A stretch of 24,597 bases of DNA from UMGS946 sp048421225 (lineage in GTDB: Bacteria > Bacillota > Clostridia > Christensenellales > CAG-138). Below, one piece after another: positions 1-7,476 of this stretch (position 1 is the first letter of the stretch; each line of letters starts with the position of its first letter). Below the pieces are notes generated by a model. It had not been told where the DNA came from and searched no databases. It worked only from the letters and a program-made list of their open reading frames with translations. The stretch is taken from contig DBFNRV010000030.1 of the NCBI GenBank assembly GCA_048421225.1, positions 1 through 24,597 of the forward strand, written 5' to 3'. Both the position numbers and the translations under genes were made by a program.

Positions 1-157
1 CTACTCGCTCTCCGATTTCGATGCACAGCTAGCTGTGCATCGAAGAGCCTCCAATAACCGTCCTATGCGTCCTTTACAGTATAGCTCACCTAATGCTTTC
101 CTTCGTGCCTATACTGTCCAACATGTTTGACAAACCTACAATTTTACATAAATCATT
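1..157 (+). repeat. Diverged partial copy of the 3963-4633 element (right end only)
   Basis: This non-coding stretch lies downstream of pheT and runs off the left edge of the window. It aligns by eye, with indels, to about 4489-4622. A shared 14-base core (TGCCTATACTGTCC) sits at 106-119 and at 4581-4594, and the flanking GTGCATYGAA, CAATAACC, CATGTT and GACAAACCTA words occur in the same order. It holds a 28-bp perfect palindrome at 17-44 and a 9-bp inverted repeat, ACAGTATAG (76-84) with CTATACTGT (109-117). Similarity stops near the word ACATAAAT, which is also where the other copy ends. No open frame or T-tract terminator is visible. I read it as the 3' end of a second element copy in the same orientation. 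Confidence 0.6.
17..44. repeat. 28-bp perfect palindrome
   Basis: Bases 17-30 (TTCGATGCACAGCT) are the exact reverse complement of 31-44. As RNA it would fold into a long hairpin. No T-run follows it on either strand, so it is not a standard intrinsic terminator for pheT. The second element copy keeps only the right half of the word (about 4516-4526) and forms a different hairpin there, CTATTC with GAATAG. Confidence 0.85.
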
Positions 158-180
158 CCCTTTTAGATCGTTAATCCCTC

Positions 181-2577
181 TTAGCGCAGTTTTGCGCCAA
201 GCCTTGCGTTTAAGCTTTCCAGTATCGAGTTCACTGCCGCCGCTATTTCCTCATCTACCAGGGTATGATCCGAACTGCGAAGCAGGAACGAATATGCCAT
301 GCTCTTTTTCCCTTCCGGAATGCCTTTCCCGCGGTATACGTCGAAAAGTGATATGTCTTCAATAATAACGTCTGTTTCGGCCAATAGTATAGCCCTGGCG
401 ACATCGCCCGCGCAAACACTTTCATCCACAATTACCGCTATATCCCGCTTTACAACCGGATACCTTGGAATTGGGCTATAGGCGCGCACCGGTTGATTAA
501 GCCCAAAGAGCTTATCAAAGGATAGCTCGCAGATGAAGACGCGCGTTGTAATGTCATATGCCTTCAGCGTATCCGGGTGTACCGCTCCTATCTCTCCTAT
601 TTCCTCGCCATCCACTATTAATACGGCATTCTGCCCTGGTTGGAAATGGTTGCTGTAACCAACCCTAAACGCCGCATCCTTTATGCCAAATCCCATAAGC
701 AGCGACTCGGCCGTACCCTTTAAGGTGAAAAAATCCTCTTGGTCCATGTAAGCGATGCAAATATTTTTTCTCTGCTCGGGCAGGGATGGATTATTGTTTA
801 TATGCACGTTTCCAATCTCAAAGAAACGGTTATGCTCCGTACGCCTGTTTAAATTTACCGCCAGCGATCTAAGCATCCCAGGAATCAAGGTGGTTCTCAT
901 TAGGCTTTGATCCTGGCCAAATGGGTTCATTATTTTTACGGCAAGCCTTCTTTCATCCATTGTACCCAGCTTTAGCGATGAGAGCTCATCCGGAGACATA
1001 AAGTTATAGTTATACATTTCACAGGCGCCCAAGGCCGCAAGCAAGTCCTTAGCTCTATCCTCCGCCTTAAATGGGGCGCTTATTGAACCGCAGAAGGTTT
1101 CACCGCGCATAAGCGTAGGATTTATCCTCTCATATCCATAGAGGCGCGCAACCTCCTCGGCGATATCCCAGTCGGTCTCAATGCCGTTTTCAATATCAAC
1201 CCTGTAATGGGGCACCCTTATCCTCAGCTTTTCACCATCAATATCCGCCTGTATATTGATAGTCTCCAGGAGTTCCGCCATATCCCGCGGTTCAAGATCA
1301 AGGTTATTTATCCGGTTAACATGCCTCCAGTCCGCTTCAACAATGCGTTCGTTTATGTCAGCCCCGCACACGTCGATAGCCCCGCCTATTACCCTGCCGG
1401 CATGGAGGCTGTCAACCAGTTCAATCGCTCTTTTGACAGCTTTCATAGCGTTTACAGGCTCTACGCCCCTCATGAAACGTATAGCTGAGTCGGTAGTATG
1501 ATGCAGCTTTCTTGTCGTAGAACGGATGCTGCTGCCCTTAAAAACAGCTGACTCAAATAACGTCGCCCTCGTATTAGCCGTTATTTCAGAGTTCTCTCCC
1601 CCCATTACGCCGGCTATACCAACCCCTTTTTGGGGATCAGCTATTAAAAGCATGTCTGGAGTAACGTCACGCTGCTTTCCGTCCAGAGTTATAACAGTTT
1701 CGCCTTCATAAGCGTTGCGCACTATAATATGCCCTCCATCAACGCACGCAAGGTCAAATGCGTGCATCGGATGGCCATACTCCACCATTACCAAGTTCGT
1801 TATATCTACTATGTTATTGATAGGCCGAAGACCTACGCTTCTCAGCTTTTTCTGCATCCATCTGGGCGATGGCCCGATCCTTAGATCGGTTACAGCCCTT
1901 GCGCAATACCTGGGACAAAGCTCGCTATTATCTACAGTTACCTTGGCGTACTCCGATATATCGCCAACGCCTGTTACTTCTTTAATGTCCGGTTCGGTGA
2001 ATTTCTGTCCCAAAGCGGCGGCCGCCTCGCGGCACATTCCGATAATGCTCTGGCAATCCGCCCTGTTTGGAGTAAGCTCTATATCGAATATAACGGAATC
2101 AAGCCCGAACGCTTCCTGAACGCTTTGTCCATCGGTGTGGGGTTCATTGAAGATAAGGACTTCGTCAAGGTTGGCGCCCTCATAGTCGGCGTCGGTGAGG
2201 CCAAGCTCATGGCCTCCGCAGAACATTCCCTGGCTTTGTATCCCGCGAAGGCTTGTAGGCTTAATTTCGGTTCCGTCATGAAGCGTCGCACCGCAAAGCG
2301 CCACGGGGACCTGCGCGCCTTCATATACCCTCTTTGAATTGGTGACAATCTGGACGGGCGCGTCCGATCCTATACCTACCGTGCAAATCCTAAGCTTCTC
2401 GGCCTGCGGATGCGGGGCTATGCTATTTATCGTGCAGACGACTACATTTTTTATCCCAGGCATTTCATCCGATACCTCGGATACTTCAAATCCCCTCCAC
2501 ATAAGCTTCTCTACGAATTCATCTATAGTAACGTTGAAATCAACGTATTCTTTTAGCCATCTCAGCGGTAATTTCAT
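181..2577 (-). CDS. pheT: Phenylalanyl-tRNA synthetase beta subunit
   Basis: This is the beta subunit of the cytoplasmic (alpha-beta)2 enzyme that charges tRNA-Phe. It handles tRNA recognition and editing of misacylated Tyr-tRNA. The 798-residue length is normal for the family. The N-terminal EMAPII-like tRNA-binding domain lies at roughly residues 40-150 (motif SIAPHPQAEKLRICTVG). A B3/B4 editing region follows (RYCARAVTDL onward), then the B5 domain in the middle, a core domain with RTTLIPGMLRSL, and the C-terminal ferredoxin-fold anticodon-binding domain over about the last 94 residues (begins near YSPIPRYPVVKRDIA). The ATG at 2577 has a G-rich ribosome binding site a few bases upstream. 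It starts 16 bp after the pheS stop, so the two are one operon under the T-box leader. Confidence 0.98.
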   Translation of the reverse strand: MKLPLRWLKEYVDFNVTIDEFVEKLMWRGFEVSEVSDEMPGIKNVVVCTINSIAPHPQAEKLRICTVGIGSDAPVQIVTNSKRVYEGAQVPVALCGATLHDGTEIKPTSLRGIQSQGMFCGGHELGLTDADYEGANLDEVLIFNEPHTDGQSVQEAFGLDSVIFDIELTPNRADCQSIIGMCREAAAALGQKFTEPDIKEVTGVGDISEYAKVTVDNSELCPRYCARAVTDLRIGPSPRWMQKKLRSVGLRPINNIVDITNLVMVEYGHPMHAFDLACVDGGHIIVRNAYEGETVITLDGKQRDVTPDMLLIADPQKGVGIAGVMGGENSEITANTRATLFESAVFKGSSIRSTTRKLHHTTDSAIRFMRGVEPVNAMKAVKRAIELVDSLHAGRVIGGAIDVCGADINERIVEADWRHVNRINNLDLEPRDMAELLETINIQADIDGEKLRIRVPHYRVDIENGIETDWDIAEEVARLYGYERINPTLMRGETFCGSISAPFKAEDRAKDLLAALGACEMYNYNFMSPDELSSLKLGTMDERRLAVKIMNPFGQDQSLMRTTLIPGMLRSLAVNLNRRTEHNRFFEIGNVHINNNPSLPEQRKNICIAYMDQEDFFTLKGTAESLLMGFGIKDAAFRVGYSNHFQPGQNAVLIVDGEEIGEIGAVHPDTLKAYDITTRVFICELSFDKLFGLNQPVRAYSPIPRYPVVKRDIAVIVDESVCAGDVARAILLAETDVIIEDISLFDVYRGKGIPEGKKSMAYSFLLRSSDHTLVDEEIAAAVNSILESLNARLGAKLR

Positions 2578-2593
2578 TCTTTTCGTCCCCCCT

Positions 2594-3616
2594 TTAGAAC
2601 TGCTTTAGAAACCTTGCGTCATTCTCATAGTGCAGGCGTATGTCGGGTATCCCATATTTCAAATTGGCTACCCTGTCAACACCTACGCCAAAGGCGAACG
2701 CGCTCCATTCCTTCGGATCAAGGCCGCAGTTTTCAATCTCGTGAGGATTTGTTACCCCGCAGCCCATTATTTCAAGCCAGCCCGTTCCCTTGCACACCCT
2801 GCACCCCTTGCCGCCGCATATGGCGCATGATATATCCACCTCGGCCGATGGCTCTGTAAACGGGAAATAACTTGGGCGGAAGCGTGTTTTGACAGCTGCT
2901 CCGAAGACCGCATGCACAAAAGCCGATACTGTACCCTTCAGATCGCCGAACGTAACACTTTTATCGACAACTAAGCCCTCTATCTGCATGAATATTGGGC
3001 TATGGCTTGCGTCTACCTCATCCACTCTAAAGCAGCGCCCAGGTATCACAAGCCTAAACGGCGGTTTTACCGACATAAGCGCCCTTGCCTCGCAAGGTGT
3101 CGTATGGGTCCTTAAGACCACCTTATCGTTTATGTAAAAGGTATCCTGCATGTCCCTCGCCGGATGATCCGGCGGCATATTGAGCTTTGTGAAGTTGAGA
3201 TCGTCGTATTCGATCTCAGGGCCGTCAAACGTAGTGAACCCCATGCCTACTAGAGCGTCCCTAATCTCACGGTACACGAGCGTAAGCGGGTGCAGATGGC
3301 CGCCTGGCAGTATATGCTTTCCAGGTTCGGTTACGTCTATCTTTTCCCTTTCAAACCTGAGCTGCTGCGCCATTTCAGCCATTGCCTGCCTGCGCCTGTT
3401 TATACCATCTTCAAGCTCCTGCTTAACGATATTGGCCATTTTGCCTATCTCGCCCCTCATCTCCTTGCTTAGCTTGCCCATGCCGCGAAGTATTTCGGTA
3501 AGCTTACCGTTTCTACCCAGAGTTGATATATAGATTTCTTCAAGCTCCGAGTCGGTCTTGGCGGCATCAAGGGAAGCAAGCGCCTCCTTTTTAATTTCGT
3601 CCAATCGGTCGATCAT
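2594..3616 (-). CDS. pheS: Phenylalanyl-tRNA synthetase alpha subunit
   Basis: This is the catalytic alpha subunit, which forms Phe-AMP and transfers phenylalanine to tRNA-Phe. I chose the ATG at 3616 (MIDRLDEIKKE), giving 340 residues, the usual bacterial length. It has an AGGAGG-type site about 8 bases upstream, and the longer open frame upstream would run through the T-box terminator. An N-terminal coiled-coil tRNA arm covers roughly residues 1-90. Class II synthetase motifs follow: HPARDMQDTFY, then FRVDEVDASHSPIFMQIEG, and motif 3 near the C terminus (GVGVDRVANLKYGI). A cysteine-rich loop (CAICGGKGCRVCKG) precedes the GWLEIMGCG strand. Similar Cys loops are familiar in clostridial PheS and may bind a metal. 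Confidence 0.98.
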   Translation of the reverse strand: MIDRLDEIKKEALASLDAAKTDSELEEIYISTLGRNGKLTEILRGMGKLSKEMRGEIGKMANIVKQELEDGINRRRQAMAEMAQQLRFEREKIDVTEPGKHILPGGHLHPLTLVYREIRDALVGMGFTTFDGPEIEYDDLNFTKLNMPPDHPARDMQDTFYINDKVVLRTHTTPCEARALMSVKPPFRLVIPGRCFRVDEVDASHSPIFMQIEGLVVDKSVTFGDLKGTVSAFVHAVFGAAVKTRFRPSYFPFTEPSAEVDISCAICGGKGCRVCKGTGWLEIMGCGVTNPHEIENCGLDPKEWSAFAFGVGVDRVANLKYGIPDIRLHYENDARFLKQF

Positions 3617-3633
3617 CTGACATCCTTTCCTCC

Positions 3634-3677
3634 TAAAAAAATATAAGCGCATACATCCCAAAGGGACGAGTGCGCTT
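3634..3677 (-). terminator. T-box-controlled intrinsic terminator before pheS
   Basis: On the minus strand AAGCGCA (3677-3671) pairs with TGCGCTT (3651-3645). An inner TCCC/GGGA stem closes the loop, and a run of seven T (3641-3635) follows shortly after. It overlaps the region directly after the T-box word, as expected for the OFF state of a transcriptional T-box. Confidence 0.9.
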
Positions 3678-3921
3678 TCTCGTGGTACCACCCTGATTCG
3701 TTCTGCATTGAAACTAATCCAATTACAAAACCTCTCAGCTGTATCGGGCTTGCCCGTCTTTGGCTACCTGTCCGGCCTTTTATGTATCACGGATTTCACC
3801 AAAGCTGCTCCAGGACGAACTGCTTCATGGCCTTAACGCGGTTTGCTTTCAGCCGGAGACAAACCTCTCTTGATGCGCCTATAGCCGTGATTTGACCCTT
3901 CACCGCATTGCTCTATTGATT
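3640..3921 (-). promoter_or_regulatory. T-box riboswitch leader of pheST (tRNA-Phe)
   Basis: Read on the minus strand, the leader contains the canonical T-box word AGGGTGGTACCACG (3694 down to 3681). Its TGGT pairs with the NCCA end of uncharged tRNA. A competing intrinsic terminator lies just downstream. Stem I is closed by ATCACGG with CCGTGAT (3885-3891 and 3786-3792), and the purine-rich AGAGAGG and CAAACC elements form its distal part. A TTC triplet at 3819-3817 on the 3' side of stem I is my candidate Phe specifier codon. That codon assignment is by eye and less certain than the T-box call. Uncharged tRNA-Phe should stabilise the antiterminator and switch pheST on. Confidence 0.93.
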
Positions 3922-3927
3922 TATTCC

Positions 3928-3956
3928 ATTATATCACAAGTATTATTATGGATCAA
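3928..3956 (-). promoter_or_regulatory. Sigma-A-type promoter of pheST
   Basis: On the minus strand a TTGATC -35 box (3956-3951) is followed after exactly 17 bases by a perfect TATAAT -10 box (3933-3928). Transcription would start near 3921, at the 5' end of the T-box leader. The left direct repeat of the structured element begins only 7 bp upstream of the -35 box. Confidence 0.8.
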
Positions 3957-3962
3957 TATCCG

Positions 3963-3978
3963 TAAATGATACGGTTAT
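3963..3978 (+). repeat. Left 16-bp direct repeat of the element
   Basis: TAAATGATACGGTTAT is repeated exactly at 4618-4633, 655 bp away. It could be a target-site duplication, or element-end sequence duplicated by recombination. Confidence 0.8.
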
Positions 3979-4338
3979 ACGGCCTCTGTGATACAGGCTC
4001 GGGAAACGAAACTACACATGCCTGTACCGCGTTGCCCAAGTGGGTGTGTCGCTCTGTAAGCCGGCTAAAAAGCCCATATTCCCAAGCCTTACGAGCAGAT
4101 GATGTATCACGTCTAACGTGTCCAGATTGAAGTGAAGATCATCCGCGCTGCTGCCTAAGCGGGAAAAGTCCGTACCAGCACACCGTTATAGACGGATATA
4201 CCGGTCTATGTTGCCTTGGCGCTTACGTGGAACAAAACACCTATTATTCTGACAACTTCCTGAGAAGATTATATGCTTTCTTCTAAAAATTAGGGAGCGC
4301 CGTGGCGTTATATCCAGAGGGCAATGGCTTTTAATTTG

Positions 4339-4433
4339 CCAATAGTTTATCACGGCCAAAGCACTAGCTGATTACTATCTTTGATAATGCCGCCGATAAA
4401 CTGGGTATTGGGCACAAACTGATCCGCTAGTGC
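4339..4433 (+). ncRNA. Predicted pseudoknot inside the structured element
   Basis: Two helices interleave here. Helix A is CCAATA-GTTTATC (4339-4351) with GATAAAC-(TGGG)-TATTGG (4395-4411). Helix B is GCACTAGC-T-GAT (4361-4372) with ATC-C-GCTAGTGC (4422-4433), which is 11 pairs with one mismatch. The order A, B, A', B' is a classical H-type pseudoknot rather than nested hairpins. The first two bases of A are also used by the 4320-4340 hairpin. Two long, exact, interleaved helices are hard to explain by chance or by protein coding. Confidence 0.55.
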
Positions 4434-4617
4434 ACGCCCAGCCATAATGGCAAAGCGTAATGCAGTCATATGGAGGATAAAAAAACTTCTACGGCGCCCA
4501 CCGCTTCTATTCTCTTGTGCATTGAATAGCTTTCAATAACCTACCCATGCGAATTATAAATCTCCAAAGTCTTTCCTGGCTGCCTATACTGTCCTGCATG
4601 TTGGACAAACCTATACA

Positions 4618-4633
4618 TAAATGATACGGTTAT
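4618..4633 (+). repeat. Right 16-bp direct repeat of the element
   Basis: This is an exact second copy of TAAATGATACGGTTAT. Its first few bases (TAAAT) also match the end of the diverged copy at the left edge, so the true element boundary is ambiguous by about 5 bp. Confidence 0.8.
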
Positions 4634-4651
4634 TGCCTTTATAAAGCTGTA

Positions 4652-4681
4652 TTAACTACTTAATTAGATTATCGTTATATA
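4652..4681 (+). promoter_or_regulatory. Possible promoter of the DegV-beta-CASP genes
   Basis: TTAACT (4652-4657) and TATATA (4676-4681) are spaced 18 bp apart on the plus strand, about 150 bp before the DegV start. Both boxes are imperfect and the region is AT-rich, so this is only a candidate. Confidence 0.3.
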
Positions 4682-4830
4682 AAATGAAATGGTTAGCAAT
4701 CAATACAGCTATTTATTTTTATAAGCTTTTTAGGTCCATCTGTCGTAATTTGTTGCATGTGCCGCCATTAAGTTATATAATATTAAATGGATTCATTCAT
4801 TATATTATAAGCTTAATTGAGGAGTGTATC

Positions 4831-5715
4831 ATGAGTTTTGTTATTACCACCGAGTCCAATTCTGAAATCCCCTACCAGTGGGAGGATGAAAACGGCTTTT
4901 CCGTAATGAGAATGCCGTATACATATGATGGTCTGGAACGATACTACGATTTAGGACGAGAAACCGATATACCCGCTTTTTTCAAGCGTCTCCGCGAAGG
5001 GGTTGCCGTTACTACCGCCCAGCGGAATCCCGCTGAAATAGAGGAATACTTTGAGCCATATTTAAAGAAGGGAAATGATATACTGCATATAGCGTTTTCA
5101 TCAAAAATGTCAGGCACCTTCAGCAATGAATGCATAGCAAGGAACGAGCTTTTGGAAAAATATTCTGAACGGAGGATTGAGCTGGTTGATACGCTTGCAA
5201 TATCGATGCCGCTTGGCCAGCTTGTGGGAGTAGCTCTTAAAATGCGAAGGGAAGGAAAATCCCTTGATGAAATACGCGACTGGGTAGAGGATAATAAGAT
5301 GAAATCGTGCTCCCTTTTTGCGGTAGACAGCCTTGAATATCTTCGTAGAGGCGGCAGGATTTCAAATACGGCCGCATTTTTTGGAACGGCTCTTCAGCTA
5401 AAGCCCATATTGACCGTTGGCCCTGACGGCCTTGTGGTTCCAGTTGCAAAGATAAAGGGACAAAGAAAGGCAATTAAATATATTTTGGAGGGATGCGCGT
5501 CTACGATAGAACATCCTGAAGATCAAACCGTATATATTTGCCATGCTGATTGTCCAGGAGATGCCGGTGTGTTAAAATCACAAGTAGAAGAGCTGATTAA
5601 GCCAAAAGAGGTAGTGATTCGTCCTGTGGGTCCCGTAATAGGCTCCCACTGCGGTCCTGGGACGCTGGCCATCGTCTATTTTGGGAAAGGCCGCGATGAA
5701 TTGCTGTTAAAGTAA
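4831..5715 (+). CDS. DegV family fatty-acid-binding protein (FakB-like)
   Basis: This protein of 294 residues has the DegV fold. Family members bind a long-chain fatty acid and, as FakB, present it to the kinase FakA for phosphorylation. Recognisable blocks are VITTESNSEIP at the N terminus, the acyl-binding loop SSKMSGTFSN, the DTLAISMPLGQL block, YLRRGGRIS, and the C-terminal GSHCGPGTLAIVYFG. I chose the ATG at 4831 because GAGGAG lies just upstream and the protein then begins with the family's first strand. A longer frame from 4684 would add a spurious hydrophobic leader. No fakA gene is in the window. A beta-CASP nuclease gene follows 26 bp later, probably in the same transcript. The fatty-acid role is family knowledge, not visible directly. 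Confidence 0.9.
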   Translation: MSFVITTESNSEIPYQWEDENGFSVMRMPYTYDGLERYYDLGRETDIPAFFKRLREGVAVTTAQRNPAEIEEYFEPYLKKGNDILHIAFSSKMSGTFSNECIARNELLEKYSERRIELVDTLAISMPLGQLVGVALKMRREGKSLDEIRDWVEDNKMKSCSLFAVDSLEYLRRGGRISNTAAFFGTALQLKPILTVGPDGLVVPVAKIKGQRKAIKYILEGCASTIEHPEDQTVYICHADCPGDAGVLKSQVEELIKPKEVVIRPVGPVIGSHCGPGTLAIVYFGKGRDELLLK

Positions 5716-5741
5716 CTAAATATATTTAGGAGCAAACGCCT

Positions 5742-7361
5742 ATGGATATAAAGTTTTGCGGAGCAGCGCGATCTGTAACCGGTTCCTGCCATCTTGTCGA
5801 ATTTGAAGGGGGCAGGCTTTTGGTCGACTGCGGTATGCGTCAAGGTCAGGATGCAAAGACGGAGCTTGGCGAAGGCGGGTTTCTTTTTGACCCTTCCAGC
5901 ATTGACGCGGTGTTGCTTACACATGCGCACATTGACCACAGCGGACTCATTCCCCTTCTTGTAAAGAGAGGGTTTAACGGGGTGGTGTTAGCCACTGAAG
6001 CAACCTCGCAGCTCGCTACGATAATGCTTCCCGACAGCGCCCATATTCAGGAGGGCGACGCGGAAAACGCCAACCGTAAGCGTCTCAGGGCCGGCAAGGA
6101 ACCGATTGAGCCGCTGTACACCCTTGAGGATGCAAACAACGCTCTAAAGCTGTTCAGGTCAGTTGGCTACAAAGAGACTGTAAGGTTGATGCATAACGTA
6201 ACGGTACGCTACAGGGACATGGGCCATCTTTTGGGATCCGCAGCTATAGAGCTGTGGATAGAGGAACACGGCAAGACGAGCAAGCTTGTGTTTTCCGGCG
6301 ATATAGGCAGGGATAACCGGCCGATCATCCGTGACCCGGACCGCATTGAATCTGCCGACTACCTCATAATAGAGGGCACGTATGGAGACCGGAACCATGA
6401 ATTGAGCACAGATGCGGCAAAGGAAGCTCAGTTTTCAAAAATTATATCGGCGGGTATAGCTCGCGGCGGAAACATAGTAATACCCAGCTTTGCGGTTGGA
6501 AGAACGCAAGAAATATTATATTTCATAAAAAAGCTGATTAATAAGGGAACGATAGCAGGCCTGGATAAAATACCCGTATATATAGATAGTCCACTTGGCA
6601 TTGAGGCAACCCGTATATATGAGCGTTGCGCTAAAGGGTACTACGATGAGGAAGCGATTGAAATGAGCAAGGGCGGATCGCCGTTCGATTTTCCAACGCT
6701 TCGCGTTGCCCGTACTGCTGAAGAAAGTAAGCTGATTAATTTTGCGCAAGGAACGAAAATAATCATTTCGTCGTCTGGCATGTGCGATGCCGGACGGATC
6801 AGGCACCATTTAAAGCATAACCTGTACAGGCATGATTCTACAATCGTGTTTGCCGGTTATCAGGCGGTAGGCACTTTGGGCAGGATGCTGATAGACGGGG
6901 CTCAAAGCGTGAAGTTGTTTGGAGAGGAAATACGGGTAAACGCTACAATAGAGCAGCTTACAGAATTTTCCGGCCACGCCGGAAGGGACGAGCTGATAAA
7001 ATGGATAACTGACATTGACAAGGGGCCGGAAAAGATTTTCTTTGTACATGGCGAGGAAACGGCTCTGGAGTCTTTGAATAAAGCCGTGCAATCGCTTGGA
7101 TACACGACAGCAGTTCCAACCCTTGGAGATGTATATAAACTCGGCGACGTTAGCCATGACACTTTAATGCCAAACGCTCAGGTTGAGGACGTAAACGTAC
7201 TAGATCGCGATACGGAAATAAAAGCCCAGCTAAATCGGATACTCGAACTCCTTGAGGACATACGGGAGCGAAGGTCTCCGGACATGGAACTGAAGCTTGA
7301 TATTATGGAAACCGATATAAAGGCCTTTGCCAACCGCTGGCAGGAAATATTAATGAATTGA
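5742..7361 (+). CDS. Metallo-beta-lactamase / beta-CASP RNA-processing nuclease
   Basis: This 539-residue cytoplasmic zinc-dependent RNase of the CPSF73/YSH1-like beta-CASP group lacks a KH domain. The metal-binding HAHIDH motif is at residues 61-66, with further ligands near DMGHLLGS and the FSGDIGR block. The beta-CASP domain is inserted in the middle and carries the motif A region (IEGTYGDRNHE), motif B (SSGMCDAGRIRHHL) and motif C (EFSGHAGRDELIKW), followed by FFVHGE. The start has a TTTAGGAGC site 5' of the ATG. The C-terminal 80 or so residues are charged and extend beyond the core fold. It lies 26 bp after the DegV gene. Bacterial relatives act as 5'-3' exo- or endonucleases, and the substrate here is unknown. 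Confidence 0.92.
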   Translation: MDIKFCGAARSVTGSCHLVEFEGGRLLVDCGMRQGQDAKTELGEGGFLFDPSSIDAVLLTHAHIDHSGLIPLLVKRGFNGVVLATEATSQLATIMLPDSAHIQEGDAENANRKRLRAGKEPIEPLYTLEDANNALKLFRSVGYKETVRLMHNVTVRYRDMGHLLGSAAIELWIEEHGKTSKLVFSGDIGRDNRPIIRDPDRIESADYLIIEGTYGDRNHELSTDAAKEAQFSKIISAGIARGGNIVIPSFAVGRTQEILYFIKKLINKGTIAGLDKIPVYIDSPLGIEATRIYERCAKGYYDEEAIEMSKGGSPFDFPTLRVARTAEESKLINFAQGTKIIISSSGMCDAGRIRHHLKHNLYRHDSTIVFAGYQAVGTLGRMLIDGAQSVKLFGEEIRVNATIEQLTEFSGHAGRDELIKWITDIDKGPEKIFFVHGEETALESLNKAVQSLGYTTAVPTLGDVYKLGDVSHDTLMPNAQVEDVNVLDRDTEIKAQLNRILELLEDIRERRSPDMELKLDIMETDIKAFANRWQEILMN

Positions 7362-7372
7362 AAAGCATAAAC

Positions 7373-7402
7373 AGGCACGCTTCGACTATTCTAAGCGTGC
7401 CT
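7373..7402. terminator. Hairpin after the beta-CASP gene, possible terminator
   Basis: AGGCACGCTT (7373-7382) pairs perfectly with AAGCGTGCCT (7393-7402) around a 10-base loop, 11 bp after the beta-CASP stop codon. The position is right for a terminator but the plus-strand tail (GGCCACAG) has no T-run, so it could instead be a transcript-end stabiliser. Confidence 0.5.
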
Positions 7403-7476
7403 GGCCACAGATCAATCCACATATTTATTATTAAATTATATATAGATCAATTCTTGTTTTGTAACAGGTGAGACTT

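Larger units (their letters stand above)
3963..4633 (+). mobile_element. Structured non-coding element, candidate large RNA, flanked by 16-bp direct repeats
   Basis: This intergenic stretch between the pheST promoter and the DegV gene has no plausible coding frame but is full of compact inverted repeats. They include TACAGGC/GCCTGTA (3992-3998/4020-4026), GGCT-AAAA-AGCC (4063-4074), AGCA+GATGAT with ATCATC+TGCT (4094-4103/4138-4152), CACGT/ACGTG (4108-4120), ATAGACGG with CC-G-GTCTAT (4188-4195/4201-4209), GGCGCT/AGCGCC (4218-4223/4296-4301), AGAAGA/TCTTCT (4263-4268/4279-4284) and GGCAA/TTGCC (4320-4324/4336-4340). Presumed loops on the plus strand are A-rich (GAAAA, AAAA, GGAAAC), which suggests the RNA reads left to right. 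The right end recurs at 1-157. The family is not recognised. Group II intron, ROOL-, GOLLD- or OLE-like RNA, or a short non-autonomous insertion are all possible. Confidence 0.6.

Noticed and set aside
17..44. 28-bp palindrome as the pheST terminator
   Set aside because: It lies about 140 bp after the pheT stop, has no T-run on the minus-strand side, and belongs to the repeat copy.
1715..2119. Plus-strand open frame of 134 codons inside pheT
   Set aside because: It is wholly antisense to a well-conserved synthetase gene, lacks a ribosome binding site and shows no recognisable protein pattern.
4155..4175. GGGAAAAGTCCG word resembling the RNase P RNA GAGGAAAGUCC motif
   Set aside because: None of the other conserved RNase P elements (for example the ACAGAA region) was found at the expected distances.
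3963..4633. Group II intron
   Set aside because: No GTGYG 5' end, no convincing domain V hairpin with AGC triad and GAAA loop, and no reverse transcriptase fragment were seen. It is not fully excluded and remains listed as an alternative.
4684..4830. N-terminal extension of the DegV gene with a hydrophobic stretch
   Set aside because: A good GAGGAG site and the family's normal first strand start at 4831. The extension is AT-rich leader sequence, not a signal peptide.
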